Origin: Peptococcaceae bacterium
GTDB taxonomy: Bacteria; Bacillota; Peptococcia; Peptococcales; Peptococcaceae
NCBI GenBank assembly: GCA_019420345.1
Contig: JAHZHI010000026.1
Span: 1 to 64,000 of the forward strand
DNA: 64,000 bases
Direction of reading: 5' to 3'
The position numbers were made by a program, and so were the translations under genes. Shown piece after piece: positions 1-8,421 of this stretch (positions are counted from its first letter, which is position 1; every line of letters starts with the position of its first letter). A model generated the notes under the pieces. The model was given only the letters and a program-made list of their open reading frames with translations, had not been told where the DNA came from and did no database searches.

Positions 1-52
1 TACCAGAAGTTCTATGAGTCATTTTTTGTTGCACTTAGATTGTAAATTCGCC
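1..52. mobile_element. Putative end of an insertion sequence
   Basis: The ATPase reading frame to the right stops matching its family at about position 52. Beyond it, on the minus strand, comes AATTTACAATCTAAGTGCAAC, foreign to the gene. Its TAAGTGCAACA core looks to me like the terminal repeats of some IS30-family elements, but that is from memory and no transposase is visible because the window ends here. A deletion or rearrangement junction is the alternative. Confidence 0.3.
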
Positions 53-1116
53 GTGCAAAGAATATCCATGGCGCCAAAATTCTGGATAGAGTTGAGATTT
101 TTGACGATGGTTTTTTTCTTGCTCATGGACACTGCGCCTTTGGCGAGGCAGGTTGTGACGATCATCGGCAGCATTTCTGGTGTCAGTCCGACTGCGACGG
201 AGATGGCAAACAGAAAAGCTTCGAGCCAGTCGCCTTTGGTGATGCCGTTGATGAAGAAAACCAGCGGCACCATCACGAGCATGAAACGGATCAGCACCCA
301 GGAGACCGCGTTGACACCTTTGGTGAAACTGGTTTCAACAGCTTCACCGGAAACGGATGCGGCCATGGAGCCGAAAAGGGTGTGATCGCCGGTGCGCACG
401 ACCACTGCGGTTGCGCTGCCGGAGACCACGTTGCTCCCCATGAAGGCGATGTTCTGACAGTCTGTAAGCGAAGCTTGTGCTTGTGGAAGGACTTGGGGGG
501 TCTTTTCGATGGGTTCGCTTTCGCCGGTCAGGCTGGCTTGACTCACGAACAGATCTTTGGCGTCAAGAATGCGCACATCGGCAGGCACCATATCGCCAAC
601 GGAAAGATGAACAATGTCTCCAACGACGAGATCGTCCATAGGAATCTCTAATCTGGCACGTTCCTTGCGGGTGACGGTGCAAGTTGTGGTGATCATGGCC
701 AGTAATTTTTCTGCGGCATTGCCGCTGCGCGACTCCTGCACGAAGCGGAGAGTGCCAGAGATCAACACCATGGTTACAATGATGATGACTGTTAATGGAT
801 CGAGCTCATCTGGGTGACTGCCGAAGAGAGAAAAATAAGGGAAAATAATGTCGGTAGCTGCAGAAATCAGCGCCAGAAAAAAGAGAATGGCGGTGAAAGG
901 GTTGATAAAGGCACCGGCCAGTCGTTTTGGCAGCGATTTCTTTTTTTCATGGGTTACTTTATTGGTGCCGTAGCGGCTGCGGTTGGCAGCGACGTGTTCA
1001 TCGTCAAGCCCGCACAGCGTGGTCTGCAGCTGCGGCAGCAGTTCCTTGATAGAGGCTGTGGCAGCAAATTGAAGGCGGCGATGTTCTTCATCGCGGATGA
1101 GTTCTCTGGTTGTCAT
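19..1116 (-). pseudogene. mgtA: Mg2+-type P-type ATPase, 3' truncated
   Basis: This is the N-terminal 350 residues of a P3B-type magnesium-importing ATPase, a membrane pump that takes up Mg2+ with ATP hydrolysis. It has the cation-ATPase N-domain, the first four membrane segments, the actuator TGES motif ([10 protein letters not shown]) and the [10 protein letters not shown] segment that ends in the phosphorylation loop. The family continues CTDKTGTLT after MDILCT; here CT is followed by [10 protein letters not shown] and a stop, so the catalytic aspartate and all cytoplasmic P and N domains are missing. It starts at an ATG 8 bases after AAGGAGG and is preceded by a leader ORF (1156-1218). 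It is close in sequence to the complete ATPase at 2232-4886. The product would be inactive as a pump. The rest of the gene may lie beyond an insertion to the left. Confidence 0.8.
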
Positions 1117-1155
1117 GTGTCGTTCCTCCTTATGATTTAGAGAATGGTGACACCG

Positions 1156-1218
1156 TCATCCGAGGCAGGACCTCTGATGATGGTGGTGTGATAGAGATTG
1201 GTGGTTGTCAGGGTCCAT
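1156..1218 (-). CDS. MgtL-like leader peptide (20 aa)
   Basis: A short ORF encodes MDPDNHQSLSHHHHQRSCLG and stops 39 bases before the ATPase ATG. It has its own Shine-Dalgarno site (GAGGTG, 8 bases before the ATG). The start resembles the enterobacterial MgtL leader peptides, which begin with Met, an acidic residue and Pro and use proline and acidic codons to couple ribosome behaviour to Mg2+ and thereby control mgtA transcription. The four consecutive histidines are not a known MgtL feature. Short GC-rich pairings (GAGG with CCTC, and GGTGTCACC) follow and could form alternative RNA structures. Translation and regulation are inferred; what is seen is the ORF, its ribosome site and its place. 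Confidence 0.55.
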   Translation of the reverse strand: MDPDNHQSLSHHHHQRSCLG

Positions 1219-1251
1219 GCCTCTCACCTCGCTTTCTTACTGTGTGTTGGA

Positions 1252-1563
1252 TCAGCGGCGATTGTAGCGGCCGCTTTTTTCGATGTAGCAGACGTCACCG
1301 CCAGCGGCAAGCATCCACGCAATCATACTGAGAATGAACCAGCGATGGCTGTCGCCAGCGGCAAGTCCATTGATCAGAAAGAGCACGCCGCAAAGCGCAA
1401 TCATTGCGCCGATGTTGCGGCAAAGCGGCACGATGTTGATGGCTGCTTTATCTGTCTCTGACAAATTTTTCCAGGCTGCCAGATGGGTGTGGCATTTGCC
1501 GCAGGCGAACAATGTGCCAAAGAACAGAAAAAGCAGACCGAAATAGACACTTGGGAGCATCAT
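1252..1563 (-). CDS. DUF3784-type small membrane protein
   Basis: A 103-residue protein with three hydrophobic segments (about residues 3-20, 50-68 and 75-92) and a central soluble stretch HTHLAAWKNLSETDKAAINIVPLCRN, of which the AAWKNLSE core and the following polar turn are typical of DUF3784 membrane proteins as I recall them. Function of the family is unknown. The start is the ATG at 1563 with GGAGG seven bases upstream. It ends 34 bases before the MgtL-like leader ORF, so it may share a transcript with the broken magnesium ATPase; it has Cys and His residues near the first segment that could bind metal, which is only a guess. Confidence 0.65.
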   Translation of the reverse strand: MMLPSVYFGLLFLFFGTLFACGKCHTHLAAWKNLSETDKAAINIVPLCRNIGAMIALCGVLFLINGLAAGDSHRWFILSMIAWMLAAGGDVCYIEKSGRYNRR

Positions 1564-1634
1564 GGAGATGCCTCCTTTCTAAAATGAACGTGTGTGGCGT
1601 TGGCCAACGGCGTCGTTCAACACCTTTCATAGCA

Positions 1635-1681
1635 TAAAAAAATCGCAAGGAAAATCCCATGGGCAAACCCTTGCGATTTTC
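1635..1681 (-). terminator. Intrinsic terminator
   Basis: A 12-bp stem (AAAATCGCAAGG paired with CCTTGCGATTTT) is followed on the minus strand by a run of T. It lies 40 bases after the winged-helix gene and ends the ATPase-regulator unit. Confidence 0.8.
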
Positions 1682-1720
1682 TTGCGATTTGGTAAGATTG
1701 AACACTGCAGCGTTCGATGA

Positions 1721-2215
1721 TCATGATGCGTCGTTGAATTTGTAGCCAATGCCCCAGATGGTCAAAATGTATTTTGGCGCGTCTGGGCTGGGCTCGATTT
1801 TTTTCCTCAATTTGCGGATAAAAGCCATAATGTTGCTGTCATCCATGAGATAGTCGTCGTCCCAAACAGCTTGGTAGATTTGTTCTTTCGTGAATACCTC
1901 GCCGCGGTTGCGTGCGAGAAAGTAGAGAATGTCAAATTCCTTTGGCGTGAGCGCAAGTTCAACTCCATCGCGCACCACTTTGCGCAGACGGGGATCAATG
2001 GTCAGTCCGTCGCAGGAAATGGTGGTGCTTGTGATGGACGGCTGGTGTTCATCAAGCTCAAGCATCAAGGCGCTGACCTGATCGTTCAGCAAATCTTCCA
2101 GCCCTTCGCGCAGCTCGTTCGCACTTTCTGTATCTGGCGCAGAAAGCCGAAGCTTTTCCTGCAGCCATTCCGCCAGGGCGGCGTCCAGACTGATGCATCC
2201 AATATTTTTTTTCAC
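1721..2215 (-). CDS. Winged-helix regulator without receiver domain
   Basis: The C-terminal 100 residues (about 65-162) form an OmpR/PhoB-type DNA-binding domain: LTPKEFDILYFLARNRGEVFTKEQIY, the recognition-helix region DDSNIMAFIRKLRKKIE and the wing IWGIGYKF. The first 60 residues do not look like a response-regulator receiver: there is no acidic pocket or phosphoacceptor Asp pattern. Start is GTG at 2215, with GGGAGG seven bases upstream, 17 bases after the intact Mg2+ ATPase, so the two are co-transcribed. It probably binds DNA and may control Mg2+ transport, but without a phosphorylation domain the signal it senses is unknown. The hairpin at 1635-1681 closes the operon. Confidence 0.8.
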   Translation of the reverse strand: MKKNIGCISLDAALAEWLQEKLRLSAPDTESANELREGLEDLLNDQVSALMLELDEHQPSITSTTISCDGLTIDPRLRKVVRDGVELALTPKEFDILYFLARNRGEVFTKEQIYQAVWDDDYLMDDSNIMAFIRKLRKKIEPSPDAPKYILTIWGIGYKFNDAS

Positions 2216-2231
2216 TGTGGCGCCTCCCTTC

Positions 2232-4886
2232 TCAGAGCAGTTCGTGGTATTTTCGGATGTAGCATTTTTTTACAAGTGTCACCAGGAGCAAATATATCAA
2301 TACAATGACGATGAGAAACAAAAAATAGCTGGCAGGCATGGCGGTCAGCCCGATCAATGCACCGAGCGGGGTGAATGTCAGAACCGTGAAGCAGAGGATT
2401 CCCAGCATGGTAACAGCCATTACCGCAGCAGACGGTCTGCTCTGGAGCAGCGGCATCTTCTTGGTGCGCAGCAGCTGCAGGATCAGCACCTGGGTCCACA
2501 TCGATTCGAGAAACCAGCCTGTTTGAAAAAGGGCGACAAATTGAACCTGAGCGGATGGCTCGGCGAGAGAGAAAAAGCTGCCGCCGCAAACAGCTGGACA
2601 AAAGATAAAGAAAAGAAACGCAAAGGTGCAGAGGTCGAAGAGCGAACTCACTGGCCCAAAAACGCGCATGAAGCGGCTCAGTGTGCGCCCCGACCACTCC
2701 AGTGGACGCGCGAGCACCTCCTCGTCTACACGATCCCAAGGAAGAACGAGGCAGAGTGTGTCATAGAGCAGATTCAGCAGCAGGAGCTGAACCGATGTCA
2801 TCGGAAAGAACGGCAGGCAGACACTGGCGACGACGATGGCAAGAATGTTGCCAAGGTTGGACGAAGCAGTGATGCGAATGTATTTTGACATATTGGCAAA
2901 AGCCTGGCGTCCTTCGACAATGCCTGCTTCCAACACATTCAGGTCCTTTTTTAAGAGAAGCACGTCGGCACTTTCCTGCACAGCTTCGGCCGCATTGTCG
3001 ACAGAAATCCCGACGTGAGAAGCGTTGATCGCCGGCAGATCGTTCAGGCCATCGCCCAAAAATCCAACGGTATGACCATTTTCCTGTAAGGTTTGTACGA
3101 TGCTGGCTTTTTGTTTTGGGGACAGCTCGGCAAACACGGTGGTTTGTTCTACACGAACAGCGCGTCTGTCGTCGCTCAGCCTATCGAGTTCAGCGCCGGT
3201 CAGGACATACTGGGTATCAATGCCGAGGCGGCGGCAGATGGACAGCGCCACGCTTTTTTGATCTCCGGTCAATACGCGCACAGCCACATGATGCGCCTGC
3301 AGCTTTTCGATGGCTGCGGCAGCACTTTCCTTTGGCGCGTCAAAAAATGCCAGATAGCCAAGCAGCGTTAAAGCCGATTCATTGGCGGCTGGCTGCTGAC
3401 CAGACGGAAGGCTCTTGCAGGCAACAGCCAGCACCTTCATGCCATCTTCGTACATGTCATCGACGATGGCACGCACGCTGGCCGTGTGGTCCCCGTTCAT
3501 TTCATAGCGTTGGCCTTTGTATGCAACGTAGTCGCAGCGCGCGCAGACGGCATCAATGCTGCCTTTGACGATGAGCAGATGGCTGTCGGCATCTTGCACC
3601 AGTACACTGGCGGTTTTGGTGTCGTAATCGAAAGGCCACTCATCCACCTTGGGATGTGTGTCAGTGAGCGCCGTGAAATGGGTACCGCGGCCGGGCATCT
3701 CCTGACATTTCAGAATGGCGGCATCCAAATGGTTGGCAATGCCGGTGTGATAGAGGCTGTTCAGATAGGCCATGTCCAGCACCTGGTCGCTTTCATTGCC
3801 GAGCACATCCATGTAATATTCCAGCAAGATCGTGTCACCGGTGAGGGTGCCTGTTTTATCCACACAAAGCACATCCATACTGCCAAAACCCTGCATGGCG
3901 TTGATATTTTTGACGATTGTCTGCTTGCGGCGCATGGATGCGCTGCCTTTCGCCAGACAGGCGTTAATGACCATCGGCAGCATTTCAGGCGTCAGCCCGA
4001 CAGCCACTGAAAGAGCAAAGAGCAGCGCCGGAAGCCATTCGCCTTTGGTGAGACCGCTGGCAAGAAATACAATCGGCACCAACACCGCCATGAAGCGGAT
4101 CAGCACCCAGGCAATGGCGTTGGCACCATGATCAAAGGTGTTTGGCCGCTCGTGCTGGCTGCCTGAAAAGCCGCCGTAGACGGTGTCCTTACCGACGGCA
4201 ATCACAATGCCGTCGCCGCTGCCGCCGATGACCGTCGAACCCATAAAGGCGATGTTGCTGTAGGCGCTGTAATGATGAGACGGCTGCAAGGATAATGGTG
4301 CAGCATTTTTTTCCAGCACGGCGCTTTCGCCAGTGATGATGGCTTGGGAAACGAAGAAATCGCTGGTGTCGATCAAGCGCATGTCGGCAGGCACGCGGTC
4401 ACCTGCGGCAAGCCGCACGGTATCACCGACGACCAGCTCCGATGCAGGCAAGTCTGTCCAGTTGCCATTTCTGCGTACCATGACAGACGTGTGGAACAAC
4501 TGCGTGAGATGGTCGGCAATGCGTTTGGCGCGCATTTCCTGAATGAAGCGGATGACCCCGCTGATCACCAGCATGGAAAGAATCAGCAGAACGGTGGTCA
4601 TGTCGCGGCTGAAATCAGACGGCAGAAGGACGTCAGTAACAAAGGAAATGGCAGCCAGAACAAATAAAATGACTGTAAAAGGATTGATAAAAGCACGCCG
4701 CAGACGATAAAAGATGGTGTCATGGCTGCTTTTGTGGATGGCGTTGCTTCCGTATTGTGCGCGGCTGTGTGCAACCTCTTGATCGTTGTAGCCGTGAGCG
4801 TCAATGTGGAATGCTTGCAGCAGCGCCTCTTTTTCCAGATGGGCGTAATCACTGAAGCGTTGTGGGTGTGCGCGAGGGCTGTTCAT
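2232..4886 (-). CDS. mgtA: Magnesium-translocating P-type ATPase
   Basis: A full-length (884 aa) P3B-type ATPase of the MgtA/MgtB family, an inner-membrane Mg2+ importer. Visible in order: cation-ATPase N-terminal domain, membrane segments 1-2, actuator with ITGESAVLEK, the [10 protein letters not shown] segment, phosphorylation motif DKTGTLTGD, nucleotide-binding domain with the KGSIDAVC region, hinge motif GDGLNDLPAI, and C-terminal membrane segments. The family length is about 880-900, so the gene is complete. Start is an ATG preceded by GGAGGT. An extended -10 box lies just upstream and the winged-helix gene follows in the same transcript. The partner copy at 19-1116 is broken, so this is probably the only working copy of the pair. 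Confidence 0.93.
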   Translation of the reverse strand: MNSPRAHPQRFSDYAHLEKEALLQAFHIDAHGYNDQEVAHSRAQYGSNAIHKSSHDTIFYRLRRAFINPFTVILFVLAAISFVTDVLLPSDFSRDMTTVLLILSMLVISGVIRFIQEMRAKRIADHLTQLFHTSVMVRRNGNWTDLPASELVVGDTVRLAAGDRVPADMRLIDTSDFFVSQAIITGESAVLEKNAAPLSLQPSHHYSAYSNIAFMGSTVIGGSGDGIVIAVGKDTVYGGFSGSQHERPNTFDHGANAIAWVLIRFMAVLVPIVFLASGLTKGEWLPALLFALSVAVGLTPEMLPMVINACLAKGSASMRRKQTIVKNINAMQGFGSMDVLCVDKTGTLTGDTILLEYYMDVLGNESDQVLDMAYLNSLYHTGIANHLDAAILKCQEMPGRGTHFTALTDTHPKVDEWPFDYDTKTASVLVQDADSHLLIVKGSIDAVCARCDYVAYKGQRYEMNGDHTASVRAIVDDMYEDGMKVLAVACKSLPSGQQPAANESALTLLGYLAFFDAPKESAAAAIEKLQAHHVAVRVLTGDQKSVALSICRRLGIDTQYVLTGAELDRLSDDRRAVRVEQTTVFAELSPKQKASIVQTLQENGHTVGFLGDGLNDLPAINASHVGISVDNAAEAVQESADVLLLKKDLNVLEAGIVEGRQAFANMSKYIRITASSNLGNILAIVVASVCLPFFPMTSVQLLLLNLLYDTLCLVLPWDRVDEEVLARPLEWSGRTLSRFMRVFGPVSSLFDLCTFAFLFFIFCPAVCGGSFFSLAEPSAQVQFVALFQTGWFLESMWTQVLILQLLRTKKMPLLQSRPSAAVMAVTMLGILCFTVLTFTPLGALIGLTAMPASYFLFLIVIVLIYLLLVTLVKKCYIRKYHELL

Positions 4887-4912
4887 AGTCGTACCTCCGA
4901 AACGTTTGCTTC

Positions 4913-4921
4913 ATTATAGCA
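4913..4921 (-). promoter_or_regulatory. Extended -10 promoter of mgtA
   Basis: TGCTATAAT on the minus strand is a consensus extended -10 element, 27 bases before the ATG of the intact ATPase. No good -35 box is seen at the right distance, as is common for extended -10 promoters. Confidence 0.55.
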
Positions 4922-4965
4922 TAGCCTGCCCTGTGGAAAATCTTGTTTTTTTCTTGTTTGCAGGC

Positions 4966-5007
4966 AAAAAATATCCGCCGTGATGATGGGGTCACGGCGG
5001 GTATATC
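4966..5007 (-). terminator. Intrinsic terminator
   Basis: A stem formed by CCGCCGTGA and TCACGGCGG, extended by AT pairs, is followed on the minus strand by TTTTTT. It lies just after the repeat protein gene and separates it from mgtA. Confidence 0.85.
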
Positions 5008-5018
5008 TTTGCGTTGAA

Positions 5019-5810
5019 TTAGGCGTCCTCATGCGGCGTTTCGACCACTTCTACATTTTTGCGAATTTTGTCGTCGACGTTTTTGAAGAGCACCGACTGT
5101 GGACGATTTGGATCGAACTTGGTTGGATCGCCAGGAAACGCCTGATGGCGGTTGGCGAACGCTTCCATGCTGCCAGCACTGTCAAGAATATCGCCAACGC
5201 TGGCGGCGGCATCCACAATGGATTCTACCGGCGTTTTGAGTGGTTTGGAATTCGGGTCTTTGATGACTTCCAATTTTTCCGGCGTTTCTATAACGGTGGT
5301 GTCTTTACGAATTTTATCGTCCACTTCCTTAAAGAGCACAGACTGTGGACGATTTGGATCGAACTTGGTTGGATCGCCAGGGAATGCCTGATGGCGGTTG
5401 GTGTAGGCTTCCATGCTGCCAGCACTGTCGAGAATGTCACCGACGGCACTTGCGGCTTGGCTGATGGCATTGACGGTAGCAGCACCCGGCGTTGGTTTTA
5501 GTGGTTCATCCGTGAGTACTTCATCGTACATTGGCGGAATATGAACGCGATATTCTTCAATGGCGTCGGAGCAGGTTGGGCTCTGTTTACAGTTGGCATA
5601 AGATTCCAGGCCTTCGGTCTGCTTGATGATGTTGCGCACCTCACTGAAGAAACCGATGACATCATGTTTGATGATGGCAGCAGCATGTTTGAGTGCCGTT
5701 TTATTCTGTGGTTCGCGGAATTTGTTGACGGTGAGTTTTGATTTGCGTACGCCTTCACGAACTTTGTCTTTTGCTGCGTGACCATGCTGCGTGTTTTCGT
5801 TGTTGGTCAT
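5019..5810 (-). CDS. Hypothetical protein with internal repeats
   Basis: A 263-residue protein I do not recognise. It is charged, lacks a signal peptide or membrane segment and contains two nearly identical modules of about 58 residues (roughly 118-177 and 200-259), each holding GDILDSAGSMEA, NRHQAFPGDPTKFDPNRPQS and VLFK-VDDKIRK. A third, eroded copy with two Cys seems to lie at about 55-104 (QTEGLESYANCKQSPTCSD). The modules are also similar at the DNA level, so the duplication is recent. The start at 5810 (MTNNEN) is chosen because AAAGGGGA sits about nine bases upstream; ATG 5816 is possible. It is a single-gene unit with its own terminator. The repeats suggest repeated binding of a partner or polymer, but no function can be given. 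Confidence 0.7.
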   Translation of the reverse strand: MTNNENTQHGHAAKDKVREGVRKSKLTVNKFREPQNKTALKHAAAIIKHDVIGFFSEVRNIIKQTEGLESYANCKQSPTCSDAIEEYRVHIPPMYDEVLTDEPLKPTPGAATVNAISQAASAVGDILDSAGSMEAYTNRHQAFPGDPTKFDPNRPQSVLFKEVDDKIRKDTTVIETPEKLEVIKDPNSKPLKTPVESIVDAAASVGDILDSAGSMEAFANRHQAFPGDPTKFDPNRPQSVLFKNVDDKIRKNVEVVETPHEDA

Positions 5811-6055
5811 AATCATTTCCCCTTTCTGTTTGAGCCTCTTCGAACAATATCTTTTATAGATTCTCTTATTTTGAATTATAGCAGGCGAAAGAAGGAGACA
5901 CAAGCAGGAATGTACAATTATTGCAAAAATTCATACTAATTTTCTGCAAGGGTAGTTACGCTAGTGGTCGGCATCGCTGGTACTCCTTGTTCATGAGTGT
6001 ATGCATGATGGGCTGAAACTGTGGCATGCCGGGGGATGAACGCCAGGGAAAAATC
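5811..6055. other. Intergenic region, nothing recognised
   Basis: Between the divergent repeat protein and speD genes I see no ORF, RNA or repeat. An AT-rich stretch near 5840-5900 may hold the promoter of the minus-strand gene. Confidence 0.4.
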
Positions 6056-6088
6056 CTTTTCGTCAATCATCGTTTCATTGACGAAAAG
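6056..6088. promoter_or_regulatory. Perfect inverted repeat, candidate operator
   Basis: CTTTTCGTCAAT and ATTGACGAAAAG form a perfect 12-bp inverted repeat separated by nine bases. The right half contains the -35 box (TTGACG) of the polyamine operon promoter, so a protein bound here would block RNA polymerase. It has no T run on the plus side and lies before the transcription start, so it is not an operon terminator. Confidence 0.6.
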
Positions 6089-6106
6089 CCTGCTAATTGC
6101 TATACT
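6078..6106 (+). promoter_or_regulatory. Sigma-A promoter of the polyamine operon
   Basis: TTGACG, a 17-base spacer and TATACT make a near-consensus promoter. Transcription would start near 6113, about 75 bases before the speD ATG. Confidence 0.75.
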
Positions 6107-6186
6107 TAAACTGGCTTGGTGGGTGTCTCCCTGAGAGATATTCCATCGCTTTCGAGGCATTTATAAGGAAATGGAGAGAGTGGAAG

Positions 6187-6951
6187 ATGAAAGACAAGAT
6201 CCGCTTGTATGGGTTCAACAACCTGACGAAATCTCTAAGTTTTAATATTTATGATGTTTGCTATGCGCGTACAGTTCGTGAACAACAAGACTATGTAGCG
6301 TATATTGATGAACAGTACAATTCGGACCGTCTTACGGAGATTCTTGTCAACGTCACCGATATGATCGGCGCCAATGTGCTGAACATCGCGCATCAAGATT
6401 ACGAACCGCAGGGTGCAAGTGTAACACTGCTGATTGCTGAAGGTTCCATGGTGCCCTCGCCAAAAAGTGACACGATCGTGGGGCACTTGGACAAGAGCCA
6501 TGTCACCGTGCACACGTATCCAGAATATCATCCTGAAAATGCCATTGCCACCTTCCGGGTGGACATCGATGTGGCAACCTGTGGTGAGATTTCACCGCTG
6601 CAAACCTTGGATTACTTGATTGGGAGTTTTGATTCGGACATCATCACCATGGATTACCGTGTGCGTGGCTTTACGCGCGACGTTGATGGCAAAAAGGTGT
6701 TTAATGATCACCCAATGACGTCCATTCAAGATTTTATTGATGATAAGACCCTGAAGCGTTACGATGCTGTGGACATCAATATTTACCAAGCCAATATCTA
6801 TCATACAAAGATGCTGATTAAAGACATTGATCTACAAAATTATCTGTTCAATACAGATGCTTACGAATTGCTGCCGCAGAAACGTCTCGAGATCACGCAG
6901 AACCTGCGCCGTGAAATGATCGAGATCTTTAGTGGCTGCAATGTTTACTGA
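6187..6951 (+). CDS. speD: S-adenosylmethionine decarboxylase proenzyme
   Basis: This is the E. coli-type SpeD (254 aa; E. coli about 264), which decarboxylates S-adenosylmethionine to give the aminopropyl donor for spermidine synthesis. The N-terminus [20 protein letters not shown] and the [14 protein letters not shown] segment are diagnostic. The proenzyme is expected to cleave itself before Ser104 (DKS), turning it into the pyruvoyl cofactor of the alpha chain. The ATG at 6187 is chosen because homology begins there and a GGAGAG site precedes it; the longer frame upstream is unrelated. It is the first gene of the polyamine operon, directly behind the promoter and inverted repeat. Confidence 0.95.
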   Translation: MKDKIRLYGFNNLTKSLSFNIYDVCYARTVREQQDYVAYIDEQYNSDRLTEILVNVTDMIGANVLNIAHQDYEPQGASVTLLIAEGSMVPSPKSDTIVGHLDKSHVTVHTYPEYHPENAIATFRVDIDVATCGEISPLQTLDYLIGSFDSDIITMDYRVRGFTRDVDGKKVFNDHPMTSIQDFIDDKTLKRYDAVDINIYQANIYHTKMLIKDIDLQNYLFNTDAYELLPQKRLEITQNLRREMIEIFSGCNVY

Positions 6952-6969
6952 GAAAGGAAGGATGACAAG

Positions 6970-8409
6970 GTGAATCAAGATCGCATGCCGATTTTGGACG
7001 CGCTGGAAGATTTTAAAAGTCAGCGTATTGTTCCCTTTGATGTACCTGGTCATAAGCGCGGCAAAGGCAATAAAGAACTCGCTGCATTCCTTGGAGAGGC
7101 CTGTGTATCCATCGATGTGAATTCGATGAAATGCCTGGACAATCTCTGCCATCCAATCAGTGTGATTCGAGAAGCAGAAATGCTTGCCGCCGACGCTTTT
7201 GAAGCCCAGGCGGCTTTTTTGATGGTTGGTGGAACCACATCTGCTGTGCAGGCGATGATTCTTTCGGTGGTGTCGCCGGGGGATCAGATCATTTTGCCGC
7301 GCAATGTGCACCGCAGCGTCATCAATGCGCTGGTGTTGGTGGATGCAGAACCGATTTATATCAATCCGCAGATGGATCAACGCTTGGGGATTTCTCTGGG
7401 CATGAAGGTGGAGGATGTCAAAGCGACCATCGAGGCTCATCCAAACGCCAAAGCAGTGTTGGTGAACAATCCAACATACTATGGCATCTGCTCCAATTTG
7501 GAAGCCATCGTTGAGATCGCCCATGCCCATGGCATGAAAGTGCTGGCCGATGAAGCCCATGGCACCCACTTCTATTTTGGCGAAGGCTTGCCAAAAGCCG
7601 CCATGCATGTTGGTGCAGATATGGCAGCAGTGAGTATGCACAAGAGCGGCGGCTCCTTGACGCAGAGCTCCATTTTGCTTCTGGGGCCAAATATGAACGC
7701 CGACTATGTACGCCAGATCATCAATTTAACGCAAACAACGAGTGGGTCGTATCTGTTATTGTCCAGTTTGGATATTTCTCGCCGCAACCTGGCACTGCGT
7801 GGTCCAGAAACTTTTGCCCGCGTGCTGGATATGGCAGAATACGCACGCAAAGAGATCAACGCCATTGGCGACTATTGGGCCTATGGTTACGACCTCATTG
7901 ATGGCGACAGCGTCTACGACTTCGACCGCACGAAACTTTCGGTGAATACACTGGCGCTCGGCCTAGCCGGCATTGAAGTGTACGATCTCCTGCGCGACGA
8001 ATACGACATTCAAGTGGAACTTGGCGATCTTGCCAACTTCCTGGCCTATATTTCTATCGGCGATCGTCCAGCAGATATTGAGCGCCTGGTAAGCGCTTTG
8101 CAGGAAATTCGCCGTCGTTTCAAAAAGCCTGCGATGAACATGTTTGAGCAGGAGTACATCAACCCAATTGTAAAAATGACGCCGCACGAAGCCTTCTACG
8201 CACCAAAGAAATCGCTGCTGCTGGAAAATTGTGTGGGTCATGTGTGCTCGGAGTTTGTCATGATTTATCCACCGGGTATTCCAATTCTTTCGCCGGGCGA
8301 ACTGGTTACACAGGAAATCGTGGAGTATATCCGCTATGCCAAACAGAAAGGCTGCAGCATGCTCGGGCCGGAAGACATGGGCGTCAACCGTCTCAACGTC
8401 ATTGACTAA
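6970..8409 (+). CDS. speA: PLP arginine/lysine/ornithine decarboxylase
   Basis: A 479-residue aminotransferase-fold decarboxylase of the Orn/Lys/Arg decarboxylase major family, the type of Bacillus SpeA. The N-terminus FDVPGHKRGKG, the DEAHGTH segment (Asp194, His197) and the PLP lysine Lys225 in SMHKSGGSLTQ are present, as is the C-terminal YPPGIP segment. The substrate cannot be read from the sequence, but the agmatinase two genes downstream makes arginine (giving agmatine) the likely one. The start is GTG at 6970, eight bases after AAGGAAGG. It lies 18 bases after speD, in the same operon. Confidence 0.88.
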   Translation: MNQDRMPILDALEDFKSQRIVPFDVPGHKRGKGNKELAAFLGEACVSIDVNSMKCLDNLCHPISVIREAEMLAADAFEAQAAFLMVGGTTSAVQAMILSVVSPGDQIILPRNVHRSVINALVLVDAEPIYINPQMDQRLGISLGMKVEDVKATIEAHPNAKAVLVNNPTYYGICSNLEAIVEIAHAHGMKVLADEAHGTHFYFGEGLPKAAMHVGADMAAVSMHKSGGSLTQSSILLLGPNMNADYVRQIINLTQTTSGSYLLLSSLDISRRNLALRGPETFARVLDMAEYARKEINAIGDYWAYGYDLIDGDSVYDFDRTKLSVNTLALGLAGIEVYDLLRDEYDIQVELGDLANFLAYISIGDRPADIERLVSALQEIRRRFKKPAMNMFEQEYINPIVKMTPHEAFYAPKKSLLLENCVGHVCSEFVMIYPPGIPILSPGELVTQEIVEYIRYAKQKGCSMLGPEDMGVNRLNVID

Positions 8410-8421
8410 AGGAGGAATAGT

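Noticed and set aside
1448..1705. 85-codon minus-strand frame
   Set aside because: It overlaps the DUF3784 gene in another frame and runs through the terminator stem at 1635-1681.
5090..5440. DNA repeats as a mobile or CRISPR-like element
   Set aside because: The repetition is the coding sequence of two protein modules in one frame, not an intergenic array.
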